From Acidobacteriaceae bacterium (GTDB lineage: Bacteria; Acidobacteriota; Terriglobia; Terriglobales; Acidobacteriaceae), in assembly GCA_027452245.1 (NCBI GenBank), contig DAIDGW010000003.1, positions 1 through 36,800 of the forward strand: 36,800 bases of DNA, read 5' to 3'. The notes beneath the pieces are model-generated. The model did no database searches. It was not told the origin of the DNA and saw nothing but the letters and a program-made list of their open reading frames with translations. This document shows positions 24,673 to 31,952 of this stretch, piece after piece (position 1 is the stretch's first letter; the number at the start of each line of letters is the position of its first letter). Both the position numbers and the translations under genes were made by a program.

Positions 24673-24708
24673 CAGGCATGTGGAATCGTGTAACAGGCAA
24701 GCCTTCCG

Positions 24709-25212
24709 TCATCGTTTCAGCCGCTCGTCGATATTTCGGGCCAGAGACATGAGCGCCGGTGGAACTTCGGCAGACTGCTGGAAGGCGACAAGGCGCACGA
24801 GGTAAGGTCCTCGACGGAAAACCACACTTTGCGAATACTGCCTGGCCTCATCTCCCAGTTGGACCGGCTTGGCACCGCTCATGGGCTCTGATGCGAGGAG
24901 CTTGGTTGCTCCTTCTGAATCTGGCATGGCGTACACGTCAGCGGCTGCTTCCACTGCATTCTGGAACTTGTAGTCGGCGGTCTGCACCCTCTGCACGCCA
25001 AGCTTCAAGTAACGTTCCGCATCGCCATCGATGTATTTCCACAGATCTGCCGCCTCAAAGGTGCGCACCTCGCTGACCCGTGCCCAACCTGCAACCTCGT
25101 TGGAGGGTAGAAGTGCCTGGCCATTCGCGCGGGTTTCGCGGTTGCAAGCGGGAACGACTGCTGTGAGTAATGAGACAGTCACAAGGACGGGCAGAACCAG
25201 GCTTTTCCTCAC
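24709..25212 (-). CDS. DUF6599-like lipoprotein
   Basis: A 167 aa exported protein with a hydrophobic signal segment and lipobox-like VVPAC (Cys23). The mature part contains LLPSNEVAGWARVSEVRTF and LWKYIDGDAERYLKLGV, which resemble the DUF6599 family of uncharacterised exported proteins. The GTG at 25212 has AGGAG shortly upstream and starts at the signal peptide; an in-frame upstream start at 25275 would place 21 extra residues before it. It is divergent from the metabolic operon. Biochemical function unknown. Confidence 0.7.
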   Translation of the reverse strand: MRKSLVLPVLVTVSLLTAVVPACNRETRANGQALLPSNEVAGWARVSEVRTFEAADLWKYIDGDAERYLKLGVQRVQTADYKFQNAVEAAADVYAMPDSEGATKLLASEPMSGAKPVQLGDEARQYSQSVVFRRGPYLVRLVAFQQSAEVPPALMSLARNIDERLKR

Positions 25213-25396
25213 GTTCTCTCCTGGGCGACAAGTCAATGAGAAGAAAGGTGCTTGTGGCCGCTTTTCGAGCAACAAGGAATTCTGATCGGTTTCGCCCTTG
25301 ACCGGGAAACCTTCGAATCACAGACCCGTGTGATCCTAATCGCAGTTTGCCCACGCACCGCGCAGCTAGCCTAAAACGTTCGTCGGTGGAGCCCGC

Positions 25397-25957
25397 ATGC
25401 GTGATGCCGTCGCTCGGCTGTGGCCGGAAATCGAGTGGATTCAGAACCTTGACTTGCGGGAGAGAGTCACACAGACCTGGATCAAGGCGCTGGAGCGCAG
25501 TCCGCTGACGGCGGATGACCTCAACAGTATCCCATTCACATTGCTAGTTCCGAATTGCCCTATCACCTTCATGGAACACAAGCGATGCGTGGTGCACATC
25601 GCCCGTGAAAGCGCGCTGGCGATGCAGAGTTTCATGGGACGCGCGCTGCCCGTCGACGTTGATACAGTGATCGCCGGGGCGATTCTTGCCGATGTGGGCA
25701 AGCTTCTGGAGTACGAACTCGGCCCCGACGGGAAGAGCCGGCAGAGCGAGCGCGGAGAGGCGCTGCGGCATCCTTTTACGGGAGTTGCGCTAGCCCTCGA
25801 ATGCGGAGTTCCCGACACCGTGTGTCACATCATCGCGGCCCACGCCGCGGAGGGCGATCTGGTCAAACGAACGACCGAAGCATTCATTGTGCACCACGCT
25901 GATTTCATGGCGTTCCTGCCGTTCAAGAATCCGAAAAATATCAAACTCAAATCTTAA
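25397..25957 (+). CDS. HD-domain-like protein with degenerate metal site
   Basis: A 186 aa protein that follows the HD phosphohydrolase layout: EHKRCVVHIAR (H61/H67), then AILADVGK (97-102), RHPFTG (H125), IIAAH (H149) and VHHAD (H166, H167, D169). The His of the defining His-Asp pair is Ala98 here, with Asp99 kept, so metal binding and hydrolase activity may be altered. It is the first gene of a six-gene operon; the next start is 11 bases after its stop. Proposed roles are regulation or thioester/phosphate hydrolysis linked to the tricarboxylate enzymes downstream. This is inference, as no published function is recognised. Confidence 0.68.
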   Translation: MRDAVARLWPEIEWIQNLDLRERVTQTWIKALERSPLTADDLNSIPFTLLVPNCPITFMEHKRCVVHIARESALAMQSFMGRALPVDVDTVIAGAILADVGKLLEYELGPDGKSRQSERGEALRHPFTGVALALECGVPDTVCHIIAAHAAEGDLVKRTTEAFIVHHADFMAFLPFKNPKNIKLKS

Positions 25958-25968
25958 GGAGCTCCAAC

Positions 25969-27441
25969 TTGCCGGCCACAAATCCCATTGCTTCCGCCAA
26001 ACTGACCGTGAGCGCGACGATGTCTCGCTGGGCGGCGAGCCTGCAATACCAGGACATCTCTGAAGAAGCGGTCTATCAGGCCAAACGGTTTCTGCTTGAT
26101 TCTCTCGGTTGTGCGCTGGGGGGATTTCAGCAGCACGATGTAAGCATTGCCCTCGAAGTCCTGGACGAAGTTGCCGGCCCGGGACGCGCCACGGTAATTG
26201 GGACGGGCAAGCGCATGGACCCAGTGTCAGCGGCATTGGCTAACGCGCTCATGATCCGCTGCATGGATTACAACGACATCTACTGGAAACAGGACCCGTC
26301 GCATCCTTCCGACATTTTCCCCGCGGCGATCGCCTGCTGCGAACGTAGTGAGAGCGATGGCAAGGAGTTGATTGTCGGGCTGGTGCTGGGCCACGAATTC
26401 GAGATGCGCTTGTGTGAAGCGGCGTTTCCCGGAATCCGCGAGCGCGGCTGGCATCATGCGACCCTGACGGCTTTTGTCTCGCCGATTGTTGCCGGCCGGG
26501 CGCTGCGTTTGCCGTGGGAGCAGATTCAGCATGCCATTGGCATCTCCGCGAGCCGCCATTGCACGTTGGGTGCAGTGACAGCCGGCAAGTTGACGATGAT
26601 GAAGAACACCGTCGATCCCCTGGCGACGCAGAGCGGAGTGCTGGCGGCATTGCTGGCACAAAAAGGCTACACGGGACCGGAACATGTGATCGACGGAAAA
26701 GAGGGGCTGACGCACGTGTTCGGCCCGGACTGGAAGCTTGGTTTGCTGACCGAAGGTCTGGGCTCTTCGTGGCGCATTACCCAGTGCGGCATGAAAGCGT
26801 TTCCGACCGAGGCGTTGACGCACACGCCGATTTCCGCGGTTCTCGACCTGGTGAAAGAGAATGATCTTCATCCCGAGCAGGTGCAGAAAATTCAGATTCG
26901 CTCGCTGGCGCGGGCTGCCGACATCCTGTCGGATCCCAGCAAATACGATCCTCACACCAAAGAGACTGCGGACCATTCGCTTCCGTATGTGATTGCCGCG
27001 GCGTTGGTGGACCGGCAGGTGACTCCAGTGCAGTTCACGATGGAGAAGATTCGAGATCCGCAGATTCGTGCGCAGCTTAAAAAAGTGGAAGTAGTGGCTG
27101 ATCCAGAGATCGAAAAGGTATTTCCGGCATTACAGAGGGTAATCGTGCATATCGATACTACGGATGGACGTTCCTTCAACAAACAACTGGATTTCCCGAA
27201 AGGCGATCCGCGTAATCCCTTAACCGATCAGGAACTGCAAGAGAAATTTGCGGCGTTGGCGGACGGTGTTCTTTCCAAGCCGGCGCAGCAGCGGGTGAAG
27301 GATGCAGTCTGGAAATTGGAGCGTGTCGGCTCGGTGACGGAACTGATGGTGTTGATGGAGTCCGATCTCCGCCATGCGGCTACGAGAAAAAGGAACGCGG
27401 AGTTGTCCAAGCCAAAGCGCCGGAAAACAGCGCGCGCCTGA
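25969..27441 (+). CDS. MmgE/PrpD-family dehydratase
   Basis: A 490 aa member of the MmgE/PrpD superfamily, which includes 2-methylcitrate dehydratase and cis-aconitate decarboxylase. Residues expected at the active site are present: D100/D103 (CMDYNDIYW), H112 (HPSD), H162 (GWHH), K212 (MMKNTVDP) and K276 with T284-H285 (CGMKAFPTEALTH). The start is TTG with an excellent AAGGAG seven bases upstream; the next in-frame ATG is at 26020. Next to the homoaconitase-like gene it probably dehydrates a citrate-type acid to the unsaturated intermediate, as PrpD does in the methylcitrate cycle. Decarboxylase activity is an alternative. Confidence 0.87.
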   Translation: MPATNPIASAKLTVSATMSRWAASLQYQDISEEAVYQAKRFLLDSLGCALGGFQQHDVSIALEVLDEVAGPGRATVIGTGKRMDPVSAALANALMIRCMDYNDIYWKQDPSHPSDIFPAAIACCERSESDGKELIVGLVLGHEFEMRLCEAAFPGIRERGWHHATLTAFVSPIVAGRALRLPWEQIQHAIGISASRHCTLGAVTAGKLTMMKNTVDPLATQSGVLAALLAQKGYTGPEHVIDGKEGLTHVFGPDWKLGLLTEGLGSSWRITQCGMKAFPTEALTHTPISAVLDLVKENDLHPEQVQKIQIRSLARAADILSDPSKYDPHTKETADHSLPYVIAAALVDRQVTPVQFTMEKIRDPQIRAQLKKVEVVADPEIEKVFPALQRVIVHIDTTDGRSFNKQLDFPKGDPRNPLTDQELQEKFAALADGVLSKPAQQRVKDAVWKLERVGSVTELMVLMESDLRHAATRKRNAELSKPKRRKTARA

Positions 27442-27488
27442 GCGGTGTGCGCCGGGGCCAAAAGCGTAAGTCAGATTTGGAGTTTTAT

Positions 27489-29465
27489 ATGGCACAAACG
27501 ATCGTCGAAAAGATTGCGCAGGCTCATATAGCGGCAGGCCCGCATCGCCCTTTGCGCGCCGGGGACTTTGTTTCCATTCGTCCGCTTCACGCTATGACCC
27601 ACGACAATACGTCGGCGGTCATGAGCAAGTTCAAGGGGATCGGAGCAACCCGGATTCAAGATCCCCGACAACTGGTTTTTGCGCTCGATCACGACATTCA
27701 GAATCAGGATGAAGTGAATCTGAAGAAATACCGCGCCATTGAAGCATTCGCGCGGCAGCATGGGGTTGATTTCCATCCCGCCGGTTCGGGCATCGGGCAT
27801 CAGATCATGATCGAGCGGGGCTATGTTCTGCCGGGATCGTTCGTAGTCGCATCCGACTCGCACTCCAATATGTATGGTGCGCTGGGAGCGACCGGGACGC
27901 CGATCGTACGCACCGATGCCGCCGCGGTTTGGGCCACCGGAGAATTCTGGTGGCAGGTGCCGCGCACGATCCAGGTCGTACTCGAAGGCCGGCTCCCGGA
28001 TGGAGTGAGCGGCAAAGACGTCATCATCACACTTTGTGGGCTGTACAACCACGACGAGGCGCTCAATGCGGCCATCGAGTTTTCCGGTCCCGGAGTGGAG
28101 AGCCTGTCCATGGACGACCGCTTCTCGATTGCCAACATGAGCACGGAGTGGGGACCGATCGCCGCCTGGTTTCCGGTGGATGACGTCACGATCGGCTACC
28201 TGCGGGCCGTTTACAAGAGGCTGAAGGAACAAGGAATCCAGCGCTTTACGGAAAATGATCTTCACCTCTGGAGGAGCTATCCGCTTCTTCCTGATCGCGA
28301 CGCAACCTACGCGGCGCGGATAACGCTGGATCTGAGTCATGTCGTTCCGCATGTGTCGGGACCGGATACCGTGCAGACGATGCAGTCTCTAGCTGAAATG
28401 GAACACAAGAGAATCCGAATTCAGAAGGCGTATCTGGTCTCGTGCGTCAACTCACGATTGTCAGATTTGCAGGCGGCAGCATCGGTGCTGCGCGGGAACA
28501 TGGTTGCACCTGGAGTGAAATTCTATATCGGAGCAGCGAGCGCCTGGGTGCAGAAACAGGCAGAGGAGAAGGGCATCTGGGCAGTTCTGCTGGAAGCGGG
28601 AGCGATTCCTCTTCCGCCCAGCTGTGGCCCGTGCATCGGCCTTGGCACCGGGCTGCTGGAAAAGGGAGAGGTCGGCATTTCAGCCACCAACCGCAATTTC
28701 AAAGGGCGTATGGGCTCGCGGGAGGCGCAATGCTATCTAGCCAGCCCGGAGGTGGTCGCGGCCTCAGCGGTGGCCGGGTATATCACAGGGCGGCGAATTT
28801 TTGATGCGCGTCTACTGGAGCGGAACTACGAGGTGTACCCGATTCAATCCCAGACCAGCGAACGGGTGGACATCCTTCCCGGTTTTCCCGGAAAAATCGC
28901 GGGCCGACTGGTCTTCCTCCCGCCGGACAACATCAACACCGATGCGATTTATGGCAAGGACTACACCTATCGCGATGATATGACGCCGGAGATGATGGCG
29001 CGCGTGATCATGCAGAACTACGATCCGCAGTTCGCGAGCCGCACGCAAGCCGGAGATGTGGTCGTCGCCGGCTTCAATTTCGGAACGGGGTCGAGCCGCG
29101 AACAAGCGGTCACCTGTTTGAAGGCGAAGGGCATACCCCTGATTGTTGCCGGCAGCTTTTCGCAGACCTATCTCCGGAATGCGTACAACAACGGATTTCT
29201 CTGCATTGAAGTGCCGGAATTGCTGCCGCGGCTGCGGGACGAGTTTGCCGGGGCCATCGCGTCCCCGGAAAAGACCATCATCTCGGAGGATAAGGTTGCG
29301 ATTGATTTCACTTCCGGGACACTCACCTGGCGGGAAGAGAAATTCTCATTTCCGCCGCTGGGCAACGTGCCGCAATCACTGGTAGTTGCCGGAGGAGTGG
29401 AGAACGTAATCGCAAAGAAACTCGGGCTCGGCCAGAAGGAATCGGCTCTGGTTTCAGGAGACTAG
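27489..29465 (+). CDS. Fused homoaconitase-like hydro-lyase (fungal Lys4 type)
   Basis: A 658 aa aconitase-superfamily protein with the large (LeuC-like) and small swivelling (LeuD-like) domains in one chain. Cluster ligands are C319 (VSCVNSR), C379 and C382 (SCGPCIG). Other conserved elements are DSHSNMYGALG (123-133), RTDAAAVWATG (141-151), SNRNFKGRMGS-like (400-410) and GSSREQA (534-540). The stretches around RTDAAAVWATG, IANMSTEWG and GKDYTYRDDM match, from memory, fungal homoaconitase Lys4 better than bacterial aconitase or isopropylmalate isomerase. The ATG has GGAG eight bases upstream. It should hydrate the PrpD product to an isocitrate-type acid; the true substrate is unknown. Confidence 0.85.
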   Translation: MAQTIVEKIAQAHIAAGPHRPLRAGDFVSIRPLHAMTHDNTSAVMSKFKGIGATRIQDPRQLVFALDHDIQNQDEVNLKKYRAIEAFARQHGVDFHPAGSGIGHQIMIERGYVLPGSFVVASDSHSNMYGALGATGTPIVRTDAAAVWATGEFWWQVPRTIQVVLEGRLPDGVSGKDVIITLCGLYNHDEALNAAIEFSGPGVESLSMDDRFSIANMSTEWGPIAAWFPVDDVTIGYLRAVYKRLKEQGIQRFTENDLHLWRSYPLLPDRDATYAARITLDLSHVVPHVSGPDTVQTMQSLAEMEHKRIRIQKAYLVSCVNSRLSDLQAAASVLRGNMVAPGVKFYIGAASAWVQKQAEEKGIWAVLLEAGAIPLPPSCGPCIGLGTGLLEKGEVGISATNRNFKGRMGSREAQCYLASPEVVAASAVAGYITGRRIFDARLLERNYEVYPIQSQTSERVDILPGFPGKIAGRLVFLPPDNINTDAIYGKDYTYRDDMTPEMMARVIMQNYDPQFASRTQAGDVVVAGFNFGTGSSREQAVTCLKAKGIPLIVAGSFSQTYLRNAYNNGFLCIEVPELLPRLRDEFAGAIASPEKTIISEDKVAIDFTSGTLTWREEKFSFPPLGNVPQSLVVAGGVENVIAKKLGLGQKESALVSGD

Positions 29466-29472
29466 TCAATTT

Positions 29473-30723
29473 ATGGCGAAACATACTGTAGTCACTATGC
29501 CGGGAGACGGAATCGGCAATCAGGTTTTACCAGAGGCTATCCGTCTGCTGAAGGCAGTTCAATTCGATGCGGAGTACATCCACGCCGATATTGGCTGGGA
29601 TTGCTGGTGCCGCGAAGGCAACGCGCTGCCGGACCGCACGGTGGAACTGCTGGCCAAGCACAAGCTGGGGTTGTTTGGAGCCATCACGTCAAAGCCGAAG
29701 AAACAAGCCGATGCCGAACTGCGGCCGGAACTCAGAGGCAAGGGATACTCCTACTTCAGCCCAATCGTGACCATGCGGCAGCGGTTCCATCTGGATACGT
29801 GTATTCGCCCATGTATCTCGTTTCCCGGGAATCCGCTGAATTTCATCCGCAAGAAACCCGACGGAGGTTTCGAAGAGCCGCTGGTAAACGTGGTTGTCTT
29901 CCGGCAAAACACCGAAGGACTGTATGCCGGGGTGGAGTGGACAAACCCGCCGGAGCTGGTGCGTGCCGCCCTCGCAACGCACTCGAAGTTCAAGCCGTTC
30001 GCCGGTATTGCGGGGCCGGACCTCGCGATCTCTGTCCGTATCATCACACGCAATGCGGCGCGCAAGATCTGCCGCGGAGCATTCGAGTGGGCCAAGAAGT
30101 ACGGCTACAAGTCAGTGACCATCTGCGAGAAGCCGAATGTGCTTCGCGAAACGTCAGGAATGATGGAGGAAGAAGCGAAGAATGTTGCCCGCGAATTCCC
30201 GGGCATCGCGTTATGGTCGACGAACATCGATGCGCAGACCATGTGGCTGACAAAGAATCCGGAAGAGTACGGCGTGGTTGTTGCGTCCAACCTCTTCGGA
30301 GACGTTATTTCCGACGCTTTCGCGGGCCTGGTCGGTGGGCTGGGATTCGCCGCTTCCGGCAATATCGGAGATGAAGTTGCAGTCTTCGAGCCGACGCATG
30401 GATCCGCGCCCAAGTACGCGGAACTTGATCCTCCCATAGTGAATCCGATCGCGATGTTTCTTTCGGCAGTGATGATGCTGGAGCATGTGGGCGAGATCGA
30501 GAAGGCCGGCCGCATACGCCAGGCCATTTCTGCTGTTGTTAAGCAGGGGACAGTAAGGACGTATGACATGATGCGCCTTCCCGGCGGCCCGAAAGCGATT
30601 GCGCAGGGAGCCGCGAGCACCGTCCAGATGACGGACGCTGTGATCGCGGAGTTCGAGCGGCAAGCCGGTTCGCATGGGTTGGATCGGGAGCTGGTGGCGG
30701 CTGGCAATTCCAGGCAACGGTGA
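29473..30723 (+). CDS. Isocitrate/isopropylmalate dehydrogenase-family enzyme
   Basis: A 416 aa beta-decarboxylating dehydrogenase. It starts with MPGDGIGNQV and contains NTEGLYAGVEW, EKPNVLRETSG, NLFGDVISDAFAGLVGG and EPTHGSAPKYA. The Lys-Tyr after GSAP matches the NADP-selecting pair of Escherichia coli Icd rather than Asp-Ile of NAD enzymes. The substrate-binding helix reads FSPIVTMRQRF, differing from both the LeuB and Icd motifs, so the acid's side chain is probably not that of isocitrate or isopropylmalate. It would convert the hydrated product of the Lys4-like enzyme to a 2-oxoacid plus CO2. The start lies eight bases after the previous stop. Confidence 0.87.
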   Translation: MAKHTVVTMPGDGIGNQVLPEAIRLLKAVQFDAEYIHADIGWDCWCREGNALPDRTVELLAKHKLGLFGAITSKPKKQADAELRPELRGKGYSYFSPIVTMRQRFHLDTCIRPCISFPGNPLNFIRKKPDGGFEEPLVNVVVFRQNTEGLYAGVEWTNPPELVRAALATHSKFKPFAGIAGPDLAISVRIITRNAARKICRGAFEWAKKYGYKSVTICEKPNVLRETSGMMEEEAKNVAREFPGIALWSTNIDAQTMWLTKNPEEYGVVVASNLFGDVISDAFAGLVGGLGFAASGNIGDEVAVFEPTHGSAPKYAELDPPIVNPIAMFLSAVMMLEHVGEIEKAGRIRQAISAVVKQGTVRTYDMMRLPGGPKAIAQGAASTVQMTDAVIAEFERQAGSHGLDRELVAAGNSRQR

Positions 30724-30728
30724 CGACC

Positions 30729-31934
30729 ATGAGTGTGGCGACGACACTTCAGGCGGGAGAAGCGGGACATTGCGGAGCCGATATCCGTTCCGATCTGCAG
30801 GTACGAATTGAGGTTCGCGATGGCGGAGGGCTGAGGATTGAACTCGAATCGCGGGTTGGCAGTTTCTACGGGGATTCGATCCGGAGGCAAGCGGAGGAAG
30901 TTCTCGAAGCACTCGGGGTTCGCCATGCCCTGGTTGAGATTCGGGACGAAGGCGCCCTGCCGTATGTGATTGCTGCGCGTATCGAAGCGGCGGCGCGGCG
31001 CGCGGGACGAGGCATGGGAACAAGAGTGCTCCCCGACCGGATTGCGCTTCCGGAGCCGTCGGGGCGGGACCGTCTGCGGCGTTCGCGCTTGTACCTGCCG
31101 GGGAGCGAGCCTAAGTACATGATCAACGCGGCGCTGCACGGCCCCGATGCGATCATTCTCGATCTTGAGGACTCGGTTCATCCCAGAGAAAAAGATGCTG
31201 CGCGCTTGCTGGTTCGGAACGCCTTGCGGGCGGTCGATTTTCTATCGTGCGAGCGGATGGTGCGCATCAACCAGCTTCCTCTTGGCCTGGAAGATCTCAG
31301 CGAGATCGTGCCTGAATATCCGGACCTGATTCTTATTCCCAAGGTCGAGAGTGCGGCTCAGGTCGTTGAAGTCAGCCAGCACGTGGAAAAGATTAAAGCC
31401 GATTACGGCATCACGCGTCCGGTCTGGCTCATGCCGATCCTGGAATCTGCCGTGGGGATTGAGAACGCCTTCGCGATCGCAAAGGCCAGCGAGCAGATCG
31501 TTGCCTTGACGATTGGCCTGGAAGACTACACCGCGGACCTGGGCGTACCGAAAACTTCCACGGGAGCCGAGACGCTTTACGCGCGGCAACACCTGGTCAA
31601 TGCGGCGCGCGCTGCCGGGTTGCAGGCGATCGACTCTGTATTCGGCGATGTCGGCGACATGCAAGGATTGCACGCCTGGGCACTCAACTCCCGCGCGCTT
31701 GGCTTCGAAGGCATGGGCTGCGTTCATCCCTCGCAGATCCCGATTCTTCACGAGGCATTCGCTCCCACTAAAGCCGAAATGGACAAAGCAAGAAAGATTG
31801 TTGCGGCGTTTAAAGAAGCACAGGATCAAGGGCTCGGAGTTGTGAGCCTGGGTTCCAAAATGATCGATCCTCCTGTTGTGCAACGAGCGCTCAAGTTAAT
31901 GGCGCGGGCGGAAGCGATGGGGTTAACGCAGTGA
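30729..31934 (+). CDS. CitD-CitE fusion: acyl-carrier domain plus lyase beta subunit
   Basis: A 401 aa fusion. Residues 1-95 resemble the citrate lyase acyl-carrier subunit (SDLQVRIE...ELESRV...FGDSIRRQ-like...DEGALPYVIAARIEAA). Residues from about 110 onward form a CitE/HpcH TIM-barrel lyase (RSRLYLPGSEPKYM, IILDLEDSV, GLEDYTADLG, GCVHPSQI). CitE cleaves or forms citryl-type thioesters. In Klebsiella CitD the prosthetic group sits on Ser14 (ESSD); here the aligned residues are R20-S21-D22, so Ser is shifted by one. No citC, citG or citX gene lies in the window. An alternative GTG start at 30720 overlaps the previous stop. citF follows. Confidence 0.85.
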   Translation: MSVATTLQAGEAGHCGADIRSDLQVRIEVRDGGGLRIELESRVGSFYGDSIRRQAEEVLEALGVRHALVEIRDEGALPYVIAARIEAAARRAGRGMGTRVLPDRIALPEPSGRDRLRRSRLYLPGSEPKYMINAALHGPDAIILDLEDSVHPREKDAARLLVRNALRAVDFLSCERMVRINQLPLGLEDLSEIVPEYPDLILIPKVESAAQVVEVSQHVEKIKADYGITRPVWLMPILESAVGIENAFAIAKASEQIVALTIGLEDYTADLGVPKTSTGAETLYARQHLVNAARAAGLQAIDSVFGDVGDMQGLHAWALNSRALGFEGMGCVHPSQIPILHEAFAPTKAEMDKARKIVAAFKEAQDQGLGVVSLGSKMIDPPVVQRALKLMARAEAMGLTQ

Positions 31935-31952
31935 GGGTAACAGGGAGAGTTC

